8,700 bases of DNA. Source: Paracoccaceae bacterium (GTDB taxonomy: Bacteria; Pseudomonadota; Alphaproteobacteria; Rhodobacterales; Rhodobacteraceae). The position numbers and the translations under genes are program-made. How positions within the stretch are numbered: position 1 is the stretch's first letter; each line of letters starts with the position of its first letter. This document shows, one piece after another, positions 1-6,780 of the stretch. The notes below the pieces were generated by a model. It was given only the letters and a program-made list of their open reading frames with translations, was not told where the DNA came from and made no database searches. The stretch is taken from NCBI GenBank assembly GCA_020441345.1, contig JAGRMK010000104.1, positions 1 to 8,700 on the forward strand, read 5' to 3'.

Positions 1-141
1 GTCGCCAAGGCGCTCGGCGATACCGCCGCGGTGATGGACGATGGCCGCATCGTCTGGACCGGAACGATGGCCACGCTGGCCGCCGACGCGGCGTTGCAGG
101 AACGGCTGATGGGCCTGAGCATGGAGACCCGCACCACATGA
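1..141 (+). CDS. livF: ABC transporter ATP-binding protein, C-terminal end (LivF-like), partial
   Basis: Only the last 46 codons are in the window, in frame 1, ending at a TGA. The visible peptide contains VMDDGRIVWTGT followed by a helical tail with LQERLMGL. This is the usual end of a branched-chain amino-acid ABC ATPase: the strand and turn 'v.D.GriV..Gt' after the H-loop, then a short tail. The Walker A, signature and Walker B motifs lie to the left and cannot be checked. The stop codon overlaps the livH start in an ATGA junction, so the ATPase and permeases are translationally coupled in one operon. The short tail, lacking the extra C-terminal segment of LivG, favours LivF, but LivG cannot be excluded. 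It would act on the cytoplasmic face and power uptake by LivHM. Confidence 0.75.
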   Translation, partial: VAKALGDTAAVMDDGRIVWTGTMATLAADAALQERLMGLSMETRTT

Positions 142-1169
142 CCGCCGCCCCCGATCATCGCCCGACGATGCATGCCGCGACCCTGGCGCAACGGCTGGAC
201 AGGGCCGCGCCCTATCTGTTGATCCCGGTGCTGGTGGTGCTGGGATACCTTGCTATCGGCTCAACCTCCAGCTGGCTGACCCTGACCGTGTCGGGGCTGG
301 CGATGGGCATGATGATCTTCATCATGGCCTCGGGCCTGACGCTGGTGTTCGGGCTGATGGACGTGATCAATTTCGGCCATGGCGCGTTCGTCTCGGTCGG
401 TGCGTTCGTCGGGGTTTCGGTGCTGCTGGCGCTGGGGCACTGGACCGGCGCCCCCTCGCTCTTGCTCAACCTCACGGCGATCGGGCTGGCGGTGATCGCG
501 GCGATGATCGTCACCGGCGCCCTGGGCTGGGCGTTCGAGCGGGTGATCGTCAGGCCGGTCTACGGGTTTCACCTGAAACAGATCCTGATCACGATGGGCG
601 GGCTGATCGTCATCGAGCAGATGATCTCGGTGATCTGGGGCCCCGACGAGATCTTTTTCGCCCGCCCCGAGACGCTGAAAGGCGCGATCACCTTCGCCGG
701 TGCGGCGCTGGAACGCTACCGGCTGTTGGCGGTGGCGGTGGGGCTGGTTGTGTTCATCGCCATGCGCCTTGTCCTGACGCGAACCCGGATCGGCTTGATC
801 GTGCGGGCGGGGGTGCAAAACGGCGAGATGGTGCAGGCGCTGGGCTATCGGCTGCGCGTTGTGTTCATCGGCGTGTTCATCGCCGGGTCCGCGCTGGCGG
901 GGCTCGGCGGAGTGATGTGGGCCATGTATCAAGAGGTGATCACGGCGGGGATGGGCGAGGCGATGATGATCCTCGTGTTCATCGTGGTGATCATCGGCGG
1001 GCTGGGATCGGTGGAAGGCGCGTTCATCGGCGCGCTGCTGGTCGGGCTGATGCAGAACTACATCGCCTTTCTGGAACCCAAGATGGCGTTGATTTCCAAT
1101 ATCGCGCTGATGACCGCGATCCTGATGTGGCGGCCGCAAGGCATGATGCCCGTGGTGAAGGCGAAATAG
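138..1169 (+). CDS. livH: Branched-chain amino-acid type ABC transporter permease LivH
   Basis: An inner-membrane permease of 343 residues, one half of the translocation channel of a HAAT-family importer. About eight hydrophobic segments are visible, the first at residues 26-41. Family hallmarks are the segment around residues 66-82 (GLTLVFGLMDVINFGHGAF), the ATPase-coupling loop near residues 227-243 (QNGEMVQALGYRLRVVF), and the C-terminal block at 286-308 with GGLGSVEGAFIGALLVG. The length is somewhat above the usual 290-310 because of a polar N-terminal extension of about 25 residues. The start at 138 is supported by the ATGA overlap with the upstream stop and a GGAG at 123-126. An ATG at residue 11 would give a more typical length. 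The substrate (branched-chain or other amino acid, amide or urea) cannot be read from the permease. livM follows directly after the TAG stop. Confidence 0.93.
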   Translation: MTAAPDHRPTMHAATLAQRLDRAAPYLLIPVLVVLGYLAIGSTSSWLTLTVSGLAMGMMIFIMASGLTLVFGLMDVINFGHGAFVSVGAFVGVSVLLALGHWTGAPSLLLNLTAIGLAVIAAMIVTGALGWAFERVIVRPVYGFHLKQILITMGGLIVIEQMISVIWGPDEIFFARPETLKGAITFAGAALERYRLLAVAVGLVVFIAMRLVLTRTRIGLIVRAGVQNGEMVQALGYRLRVVFIGVFIAGSALAGLGGVMWAMYQEVITAGMGEAMMILVFIVVIIGGLGSVEGAFIGALLVGLMQNYIAFLEPKMALISNIALMTAILMWRPQGMMPVVKAK

Positions 1170-2222
1170 ATGCTCAACGCGCTTCTTTCCGGCGACAAGC
1201 CCCGCTCGACGATTCTGGCCGTGGTACTTGTGGCGATCCTGATCGCGCTGGCGCTGGCACCGTTCCTGTTTCCCGGCGTTCGGTCGCTGGAAACCGCCGC
1301 GCGGATCTGCATCTTCATCGTGCTGGTCGCCAGCTACGACCTGCTGCTGGGCTATACCGGCATCGTCAGCTTCGCACACACCATGTTCTTCGGGCTGGGG
1401 GCTTACGGTGTCGCGCTGGCCTCGTCGCACATGGGTCGGGGCTATGACGCGCTGGTTGTCGGCACGGTGCTGGGGGCGCTGGCTTCGGCGGTGCTGGCAC
1501 TGTTGATCGGACTGTTTTCGCTGCGGGTGCGGGCGATCTTCTTTGCCATGATCACGCTGGCCGTGGCCTCGGCGGTGGCGGTGCTGGTCAGCCAGATGTC
1601 GCAGATCACCGGCGGCGAGGATGGGCTCAATTTTCAGATCCCGCGCGAACTGACCCCGGCGCTGCGGCTTGGCAACCTGTTCGGGGTCAACCTGTCGGGC
1701 AAGATCCTGAACTACTACCTCGTGTTCGGGGCCTGCCTGCTGTTGTTCCTGCTGATGCTGCGGATCGTGAACTCGCCCTTTGGCCGGGTGTTGCAGGCAA
1801 TCCGCGAGAATGATTTCCGGGCCGAAGCGATCGGCTATCGGGTCGTGTGGTATCGCACCACCGCGACCTGCCTGTCGGCGGCTATCGCCGCGCTGGCCGG
1901 CAGCCTGTTCGCGATCTGGCTGCGCTATGTCGGGCCGGACACCACGCTCAGCTTCGACATCATGATCGACGTGCTGCTGATGGTGGTGATCGGCGGCATG
2001 GGGTCGATGTATGGCGCGGTGATCGGCGCGACGATCCTGGTTCTGGCGCAGAATTACCTGCAATCGCTGATGGGCGCCGCATCCGAGGCCACCGCCGGTC
2101 TGCCGCTGATCCCCGACTTGCTGAACCCCGACCGCTGGCTGCTGTGGCTGGGGGTTCTGTTCATCCTGAGCGTCTATTTCTTCCCGGCCGGGATCGTTGG
2201 AAAGCTGCGCGCCGGGCGCTAG
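1170..2222 (+). CDS. livM: Branched-chain amino-acid type ABC transporter permease LivM
   Basis: An inner-membrane permease of 350 residues, the partner of LivH. Hydrophobic segments begin at residues 14-36. The LivM signature is present: YDLLLGYTGIVSFAHTMFFG (56-75), a periplasmic TGGEDGL (147-153), the ATPase-coupling loop ENDFRAEAIGYRVVWYR (213-229) and DVLLMVVIGGMGSMYGAVIG (267-286). The ATG immediately follows the livH TAG with no gap, and AAGG lies about 8 bp upstream, so translation is coupled. The gene is the last of the operon. Its stop codon sits inside a GC-rich hairpin and the next gene (ask) runs toward it from the other strand. The long spacer at residues 300-320, with LPLIPDLLNPDRW, is common in LivM homologues. 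The substrate is not determinable here. Confidence 0.93.
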   Translation: MLNALLSGDKPRSTILAVVLVAILIALALAPFLFPGVRSLETAARICIFIVLVASYDLLLGYTGIVSFAHTMFFGLGAYGVALASSHMGRGYDALVVGTVLGALASAVLALLIGLFSLRVRAIFFAMITLAVASAVAVLVSQMSQITGGEDGLNFQIPRELTPALRLGNLFGVNLSGKILNYYLVFGACLLLFLLMLRIVNSPFGRVLQAIRENDFRAEAIGYRVVWYRTTATCLSAAIAALAGSLFAIWLRYVGPDTTLSFDIMIDVLLMVVIGGMGSMYGAVIGATILVLAQNYLQSLMGAASEATAGLPLIPDLLNPDRWLLWLGVLFILSVYFFPAGIVGKLRAGR

Positions 2223-2234
2223 CAGCGCCGGCGC
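2209..2234. terminator. GC-rich hairpin between convergent livM and ask, possible bidirectional terminator
   Basis: Positions 2209-2220 can pair with 2224-2234 in a stem of about 11 bp with one bulged G and a 3-base loop, AGC. The stem is almost entirely G-C and overlaps the livM stop codon. It lies in the 31-bp gap where livM (+) and ask (-) converge, which is where a shared terminator is expected. There is no good T-run after the stem in either direction: AAA follows on the + strand, and only TTT appears some bases further on the - strand. Intrinsic termination would therefore be weak or Rho-assisted. Confidence 0.4.
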
Positions 2235-2253
2235 AAAGCCGCTGGCCGCACCT

Positions 2254-3693
2254 TCAGGCGGCCGTTCTCAGCGGGCTCTTGCCGGTCTGCGCCGCGCCGA
2301 TCAGCCCGCCATGCAGCGCCTTGACCGCCCGGCCCAGATCGTCGCGGTTCAAGATGAACTGCACATCGACATTGCGCGGCCCCTGCGCGGCGCCAAGGCA
2401 GGCCATGCCGTTCGCCTCCAGCGCCTGAAGCCCGCGCGTCAACACCGAGAGCCCGTTCAGATCGCGCCCGATGACCGAGGCCATCGCCAGCGGCCGCGCC
2501 GAGATCTGCGCCGTAGGATAGAGCGCGCTCAGATCCCGTTCGACCCGGCGCATCACCTTCAGCGGCGCATCGACGTAATGCGTGATCGTGTTCGCGTTCG
2601 AGGTCTTGGACACGATCCGCACGTCATGCCGGGTCAGCACCTCGAGGATCGCGGCGTCATAGCCTTTGACGCCGACCATGTCCTGTTCGAACACCTCGAG
2701 CGCGATTATTTCCAGCCCGGTCACGATCTCGACCGCCGGGGTTTCGGCGGGCCTGTCGTCGATCAACGTGCCCGGATCGTCGGGCTCAAAGGCGTTTGTG
2801 ACACGCAACGGCACATCCGCCTGACGAAGGGTCTTCGCGGCCTTGGGATGGATCGCCTCCATTCCCATGTTGGAAAGCTGGTCGGCCACGTCGAAATTTG
2901 TGCGCCCCAGTTTCTGCACGGCGCCCTGTCCCACAAGTTTCGGGTCGGCCGAAGACAGGTGGAATTCCTTGTGAATGACCGCCTCGCGCGCGCCGGTCAA
3001 CGCGGCGAGGGTCGAGAACGTCACCTCGGAATAGCCTCGGTCGAACTCGTTCATCAGCCCTTCCGCGCATTGCGCATAGCCGGTGACGATCGGCATTTCG
3101 GTCTGCGGATCGACGCCGCTCATCGCCGCGCGGATCCGCGCCTCCAGCGACAGATCCCCCTCGTCGCGCCACCCCGACAGATCGACGAACCGCGCGTTCA
3201 CGCCGGCACGATGCAACATTAGCGTGGTGGCAAAGGCCGAATGCGCCTCGCCCAGCCCGGACAGCAATTCGCGGATCTGAAGCATGTGCTCAGACAGCCG
3301 GAAATGACCGTAGCTGCACAGACGCTGCAGATCGATCAGACAATTGCGCGTGCCCTCGATGCGGTCGGCAACAAAGGTGTCGGCCTGTTCGACATCCGCC
3401 GGATGCGCCAGAACCACGCGGTGCGCGGCGCGCATGGCCTCGGCCACGCGGCTCAGCCCCTCGTGCCAGCCATGCCCGCTGTGGGCGCTGGCGAATTGCG
3501 CATAGACGCCGGGTTCGCCCGATTTCTTGTGTTCCAGCAGCAGGTCGGTGATGCCGCCAAAGGCGGAAACCACGAACACGCGGCCATAGATTTCCCGCAC
3601 CCCCTCTCGCAGGAACAGAGTGTCGCGCAATATATGCACGCGCGACATGGAGGTGCCGCCGATCTTTTCAACGGTATGGGTCGTGTCGGTCAT
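2254..3693 (-). CDS. ask: Ectoine-cluster aspartate kinase (Ask_Ect)
   Basis: A cytoplasmic kinase of 479 residues that phosphorylates L-aspartate to aspartyl-4-phosphate, the first step toward aspartate semialdehyde and then ectoine. The N-terminal amino-acid kinase domain shows KIGGTSM (residues 10-16, with Lys10), VVSAFGGITDLL (41-52) and the substrate and nucleotide region FDRGYSEVTFSTLAALTGA (217-235) with SSADPK (247-252). Two ACT-type regulatory domains follow at about 328-395 and 402-465, including SKTSNANTITHYVD (362-375). The length and the deviant ATP/Asp motifs match the Ask_Ect branch, known for weaker feedback inhibition than housekeeping aspartokinases; that property is family knowledge, not seen here. 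It is the last gene of the ect operon, starting 3 bp after the ectC stop, with an AGG 6 bp before the ATG. A house-keeping lysC should exist elsewhere. Confidence 0.95.
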   Translation of the reverse strand: MTDTTHTVEKIGGTSMSRVHILRDTLFLREGVREIYGRVFVVSAFGGITDLLLEHKKSGEPGVYAQFASAHSGHGWHEGLSRVAEAMRAAHRVVLAHPADVEQADTFVADRIEGTRNCLIDLQRLCSYGHFRLSEHMLQIRELLSGLGEAHSAFATTLMLHRAGVNARFVDLSGWRDEGDLSLEARIRAAMSGVDPQTEMPIVTGYAQCAEGLMNEFDRGYSEVTFSTLAALTGAREAVIHKEFHLSSADPKLVGQGAVQKLGRTNFDVADQLSNMGMEAIHPKAAKTLRQADVPLRVTNAFEPDDPGTLIDDRPAETPAVEIVTGLEIIALEVFEQDMVGVKGYDAAILEVLTRHDVRIVSKTSNANTITHYVDAPLKVMRRVERDLSALYPTAQISARPLAMASVIGRDLNGLSVLTRGLQALEANGMACLGAAQGPRNVDVQFILNRDDLGRAVKALHGGLIGAAQTGKSPLRTAA

Positions 3694-3696
3694 GTC

Positions 3697-4092
3697 TTAC
3701 CTGTTCAGGTCCTCGGCGGGCGCATACGAGCCGTCCTCGCGGTGCACCTCGGTGCCGGTCACGGGCGGATTGAAGCAGCACGCCATGTGCAATTCCTCGT
3801 CCGCGCGCAAAATGTGTTTGTCATGCAGGTTCAGCGCATACATCACGCCGGGCTTGATCGCATGGGTCTCGCCGGTGGCGATATCGGTGATCGATCCGGT
3901 GCCCTTCATGCAATAGACACTTTCGAAATGGTGCTTGTAGTGGAACGTGTGCTCCGACCCGGCCTTGAGCACGGTGATGTGGAACGAAAACCCCATCCCG
4001 TCATCGGCCAGAAGCATCCGCGTCGAGGTCCATTGCGCATCGGCAACATGGCGGTCGGTGTTCTGCAAGTCGTTGAAGTCGCGCACAATCAT
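3697..4092 (-). CDS. ectC: L-ectoine synthase EctC
   Basis: A 131-residue single-domain cupin that cyclises N-gamma-acetyl-L-2,4-diaminobutyrate to ectoine with loss of water. The three residues that bind the catalytic iron in characterised ectoine synthases, Glu57, Tyr85 and His93, are present at exactly these positions. Thr40 and Tyr52 of the substrate pocket are also kept. The C-terminal hallmark CCFNPPVTGTEVHREDGSY (105-123) is intact, and the length is normal for the family (about 130). The start lies 5 bp after the ectB stop, with GGAG inside the end of ectB about 8 bp upstream of the ATG, so it is coupled to ectB. The gene order ectA-ectB-ectC-ask is the classic arrangement. No ectD hydroxylase follows: ask starts 3 bp after the stop. 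All active-site evidence points to a functional enzyme. Confidence 0.98.
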   Translation of the reverse strand: MIVRDFNDLQNTDRHVADAQWTSTRMLLADDGMGFSFHITVLKAGSEHTFHYKHHFESVYCMKGTGSITDIATGETHAIKPGVMYALNLHDKHILRADEELHMACCFNPPVTGTEVHREDGSYAPAEDLNR

Positions 4093-4097
4093 TCGGG

Positions 4098-5405
4098 TTA
4101 CTCCGCTGCAATCTGGGTGTCTTGACTGGCCAGGACTTCGGCCGTGGCCACGTTCAGAATAGCCAGCCCCTCGCGGAATGTCGCGCTTGGTGTGGTCAGT
4201 GGTGCCAGCACCTTGACCACCTGATCCGCGTTGCCCGAGGTCTCGATGATCAGGCCCTTTTCAAAACAACGCGCGCAGATCGCGGCGGCCAGCGCGCCAG
4301 AGCCCACGTCCACCCCCTGCATCAACCCGCGCCCTTTCAACCGCGCGCCCGGAACCTGATCGGCCACCTGCTGCAACCCGGTGGTCAGGATCAACGCCTT
4401 TTCGGCCAGCGATTGCTGAAAGGCGTCGGTGGACCAGAATTTCTCGATCGCCACTCGGGCGGTGACGAAGGCATGGGTGTTTCCCCGAAACGTGCCGTTG
4501 TGCTCGGCGGGGCCGAATGCGTCGTGTTCGGGGCGCACCAGCAGCGCGGCCATCGGCAGGCCGAACCCGGACAGCGATTTCGCCAGCGTCACGATATCGG
4601 GGGTCACGCCTGTGCCGTCGAAGGAAAAGAAGGTGCCCGTGCGCCCGCAGCCGGCCTGGATATCGTCCACGATCAGCAATGCGCCATGTTTTTTGGCGAT
4701 CGCGGCCACGCGGCGCATCCAGTCGGGGGATGCCGCGTTCAGACCGCCCTCGCCCTGCACCGGTTCGAACAGGATCGCGGCGGGGGCGTCGATGCCGCCC
4801 GAGGCATCGGACAGCATCTGGTCCAGCAGCGCCGCGCTGTCGACGCCCTCGGCATAGCCGTCGAACGGCAGACGGGTGACGCCTGCGGTATCCATCCCGG
4901 CGCCGCCCCGATGATAGCCGTTACCAGTCGCTGCCAGCGCACCCAGCGTGACGCCGTGAAATCCGTTGGTGAAGGCGATGATGTTGGTGCGGCCCGTCAC
5001 CTTGCGCGCCAGTTTCATCGCCGCCTCGACGGCGTTCGCGCCGGTCGGGCCGGTGAACATCATCCGGTGATCCATGTCGCGCGGCGTCAGGATATGCGTC
5101 TCGAACGCAGACAGGAACGCGCCCTTGGCCTCGGTATGCAGATCCAGGCCCATCGCGATTCCGTCGCCCGCGATATGGTCGATCAGCGCGGCCTTCATGT
5201 CGGGGTCGTTGTGCCCGTAGTTAAGCGACGAGCACCCCGCCAGAAAGTCGATAAAGCGCGTGCCGTCGGCGCCGAACATCTCGGATCCCCGGGCGGTGCG
5301 GAACACCGCATCGAAGCTGCGGCAATAGGACCGCGCGGCGCTTTCGCGGCGGGTATAGATCGAGATGTCGGAAACCATGTCTGTTGAAGCCATGTCTTTG
5401 GGCAT
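4098..5405 (-). CDS. ectB: Diaminobutyrate--2-oxoglutarate transaminase EctB
   Basis: A class III PLP-dependent aminotransferase of 435 residues. It transfers the amino group of glutamate to aspartate-4-semialdehyde, giving L-2,4-diaminobutyrate, the first committed step of ectoine synthesis. Visible motifs are FTGPTGANAVEAAMKLARK (117-135, cofactor phosphate region), FEPVQGEGG (213-221), LLIVDDIQAGCGRTG (243-257, with the aspartate that contacts the PLP ring nitrogen) and VTLAKSLSGFGLPMA (272-286), where Lys276 is the expected Schiff-base lysine. NGTFRGNTHAF (303-313) is another class III block. The upstream start is preferred because AAAGGA (5418-5413) lies 7 bp before this ATG. An internal ATG at 5378 lacks such a site. 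The gene follows ectA after 40 bp and precedes ectC by 5 bp. The N-terminal 15 residues before ISIYTRRESAARSYCRSF are a little longer than in many homologues. Confidence 0.97.
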   Translation of the reverse strand: MPKDMASTDMVSDISIYTRRESAARSYCRSFDAVFRTARGSEMFGADGTRFIDFLAGCSSLNYGHNDPDMKAALIDHIAGDGIAMGLDLHTEAKGAFLSAFETHILTPRDMDHRMMFTGPTGANAVEAAMKLARKVTGRTNIIAFTNGFHGVTLGALAATGNGYHRGGAGMDTAGVTRLPFDGYAEGVDSAALLDQMLSDASGGIDAPAAILFEPVQGEGGLNAASPDWMRRVAAIAKKHGALLIVDDIQAGCGRTGTFFSFDGTGVTPDIVTLAKSLSGFGLPMAALLVRPEHDAFGPAEHNGTFRGNTHAFVTARVAIEKFWSTDAFQQSLAEKALILTTGLQQVADQVPGARLKGRGLMQGVDVGSGALAAAICARCFEKGLIIETSGNADQVVKVLAPLTTPSATFREGLAILNVATAEVLASQDTQIAAE

Positions 5406-5445
5406 GGGTAAGTCCTTTCGGAAAAAATGTCGGTCTGTCGGGCGA

Positions 5446-5991
5446 TCAGGCGGCTTTTTTCAGCGCCGGCTCGGTCAGCGAGATCGTCACCATATGCTCG
5501 GTGTCGTGATGCCCGTCAAAATGCGCCTCGCGCTGGTAATGCGGCGCGTCGTGCAGACGCCCGCCGATGGCGCTGGCAAAGCTGCGGAACAACGCCCAGG
5601 AGGCCATGTTGTCCTTGGTGATCGTGGTCTTGAGCGCCTCGGCCCCGGCGCAGGCGTCGCGGCTCAAGAGGTGCTTGAGCATCGTCTTGCCCAGCCCCAG
5701 ACCCCGCGCCCTGGGGCTGACCGCCACCTGCCAGACGAAAAACACGTCAGAATTCGGGATCATATGACCCGAGATCCAGCCGACGATCTCGCCGTCCAGT
5801 TCGGCGACCACGCAGGTATCGCGAAAATGATCCGCCTGGATCAGATTGCAATACATCGAGTTCTCGTCGAGCGGCGCGCAGGCACGGACCAGACCCCAGA
5901 TCTGCGCCCCGTCCGCGGGCGTCGGGCGCCGCAATTCAGGGGTCAGGATGCTGGGCTTTCGGGTCTCGGCCTGGGTCACGTCGCGGGGCAT
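5446..5991 (-). CDS. ectA: L-2,4-diaminobutyrate N-gamma-acetyltransferase EctA
   Basis: A GNAT-family acetyltransferase of 181 residues from the ATG. It moves the acetyl group of acetyl-CoA to the gamma amino group of diaminobutyrate, making the substrate of EctC. Visible features are LRRPTPADGAQIWGLV (20-35), the substrate-site block LDENSMYCNLIQADHF (41-56), FFVWQVAVSPRARGLGLGK (84-102) containing the acetyl-CoA pyrophosphate loop R-x-x-G-x-G, and TTITKDNMASWALFRSFA (122-139). The C-terminus carries the usual H-rich EAHFDGHHDTEHM stretch. It is the first gene of the ect operon. The open frame extends to a GTG at 6000. The ATG at 5991 is chosen because AGTGAG lies 6-7 bp before it and nothing resembling a ribosome site precedes the GTG. 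Translation initiation looks weak, and the candidate promoter and EctR operator lie just upstream. Confidence 0.96.
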   Translation of the reverse strand: MPRDVTQAETRKPSILTPELRRPTPADGAQIWGLVRACAPLDENSMYCNLIQADHFRDTCVVAELDGEIVGWISGHMIPNSDVFFVWQVAVSPRARGLGLGKTMLKHLLSRDACAGAEALKTTITKDNMASWALFRSFASAIGGRLHDAPHYQREAHFDGHHDTEHMVTISLTEPALKKAA

Positions 5992-6016
5992 GGGTCTCAC
6001 TATCGTTGTTACTTCG

Positions 6017-6034
6017 CTTGTCTAACTATACAAG
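6017..6034. promoter_or_regulatory. Candidate EctR (MarR-family) operator
   Basis: CTTGTCTA-AC-TATACAAG is an 18-bp pseudopalindrome: two 8-bp half-sites with 2 bp between them. The right half read on the other strand is CTTGTATA, so the half-sites agree at 7 of 8 bases. EctR1 of methylotrophs is known to bind a site of the same layout (8-2-8) at the ectA promoter. Here the site covers a candidate ectA -10 element (6025-6030), which fits repression by blocking RNA polymerase. The assignment is inferred from geometry and position. Confidence 0.6.
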
Positions 6035-6051
6035 TCAGTCGAAAATTTCAA
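6025..6051 (-). promoter_or_regulatory. Candidate promoter of the ectABC-ask operon
   Basis: On the - strand, TTGAAA (6051-6046, 5 of 6 to the sigma-70 -35 consensus) is followed after 15 bp by TATAGT (6030-6025, 5 of 6 to the -10 consensus). The spacer is shorter than the ideal 17 bp, which is typical of regulated promoters but also lowers confidence. It lies about 35 bp upstream of the ectA ATG, giving a short leader, and overlaps the pseudopalindrome at 6017-6034. Confidence 0.45.
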
Positions 6052-6225
6052 CCGCCCCGGATAAAATGTCACATACGGTGTCGTTATCTTTGCATAGCAT
6101 TGTAATATTTATTTTTTCTATCCTGAGAACCGCGTGGCGCGACCGCTCATTCCATTCGCTGATCTAACCACCTGGCCAATTTTCTCCCAATTGATGCGCG
6201 AAGCATTTTCGTGCCAGAGTGACCC

Positions 6226-6729
6226 ATGACCCAGGACACGCCGGACCAGCTTGACCGAAGCCTGATCGCGCTGCGCCGCATTTTGCGGGCGACGGAACTG
6301 TTCGCGCGCGACCTTGCGCAATCGGCGGGCGTGACCCCCGCGCAACTGCGCGTCCTGCAGATCATCGCCGAGCAGGGTGGCAGTTACACGCCCAAGGAAC
6401 TGGCGCTGCGCATGGGGGTCAGCCAGGCTACGGTCACGGCGCTGGTCGACAGGCTGGTTGCGCGGGCAATGGTCTCGCGGGTGCGCTCCGACACCGATCG
6501 CCGCCAGACCAATGTGGTGATCTCGGACCTGGGGCAAGATGCAATCCGCGAAGCCCCCGACGCCCTGCAACAACGCTATGTGCGCAACTTCAACGCGCTC
6601 AAGGACTGGGAACAGACGCAAGTCCTGTCCACCCTTGAACGGGTCGCGGCGATGCTGGACGCCGACGACCTGGATGCCTCGCCGGTCCTGACAACCGGCG
6701 ACATCCAGGCCTCCGGCAAGGCAGACTGA
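6226..6729 (+). CDS. ectR: MarR-family transcriptional regulator, probable ectoine operon repressor EctR
   Basis: A 167-residue winged-helix protein of MarR type. The dimerisation helices lie at both ends. The DNA-binding core runs from about residue 40 to 104: TPKELALRMGVSQATVTALV (55-74) is the helix-turn-helix, and RSDTDRRQTNVVISDLG (87-103) is the beta wing with the D-x-R-R signature. EctR proteins are known to be transcribed divergently from ectABC-ask and to repress it at low salt. This gene's position matches that arrangement, so EctR is a strong inference from context, since MarR sequence alone does not give the target. The ATG at 6226 has only a weak upstream AGAG/GTGA. The stop is 39 bp (to 6769) or 51 bp (to 6781) from the next gene, with no clear terminator, so read-through into the LysR gene is possible. 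Confidence 0.9.
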   Translation: MTQDTPDQLDRSLIALRRILRATELFARDLAQSAGVTPAQLRVLQIIAEQGGSYTPKELALRMGVSQATVTALVDRLVARAMVSRVRSDTDRRQTNVVISDLGQDAIREAPDALQQRYVRNFNALKDWEQTQVLSTLERVAAMLDADDLDASPVLTTGDIQASGKAD

Positions 6730-6780
6730 CAACGGGTCGGGCCCTTTCCGTCACGCCCGCGTTGCGTCATGCTGTCAACC

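Larger units (their letters stand above)
5992..6225. other. AT-rich divergent control region between ectA and ectR
   Basis: This 234-bp spacer is the longest non-coding stretch in the window and is clearly richer in A+T than the flanking genes, especially 6041-6050, 6061-6069 and 6081-6120. The part next to ectA holds the candidate ectA promoter and an 18-bp pseudopalindrome. The part next to ectR holds two short weak inverted repeats (6177-6193 with CAATT/AATTG arms, and 6194-6206 with ATGC/GCAT arms). I found no convincing -35/-10 pair for ectR and no credible small ORF or riboswitch-like fold. Confidence 0.6.

Noticed and set aside
261..2063. A 600-codon open frame on the - strand opposite livH and livM
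   Set aside because: It is antisense to two clear permease genes and its translation is a low-complexity mix rich in R, H, D, Q and P, as expected from a GC-rich codon-position shadow. No domain is recognisable.
2197..5387. Long + strand open frames (341, 294 and 421 codons) opposite ask, ectC and ectB
   Set aside because: They overlay well-conserved enzymes on the other strand and have arginine-, histidine- and glutamine-rich shadow composition, with no motif or ribosome site.
5422..5460. A6 and T6 runs flanking the ectA-ectB gap on the sense strand, as a possible attenuator or terminator
   Set aside because: No GC-rich stem precedes the T-run; between the runs I find only a short TGTCGG direct repeat. 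The ectB ribosome site follows at once.
5365..6105. A 246-codon + strand frame across ectA and part of the spacer
   Set aside because: It is antisense to ectA, whose GNAT motifs are clear. The tail reading into the AT-rich spacer resembles no known protein.
6090..6124. TTGCAT or TTGTAA with TATCCT as an ectR promoter
   Set aside because: The spacings are about 23 and 13 bp, outside the range used by sigma-70 promoters, so no pair was called.
6118..6732. A 204-codon - strand frame covering ectR
   Set aside because: It is a shadow of the MarR gene. The MarR winged-helix motifs on the + strand explain the coding signal.
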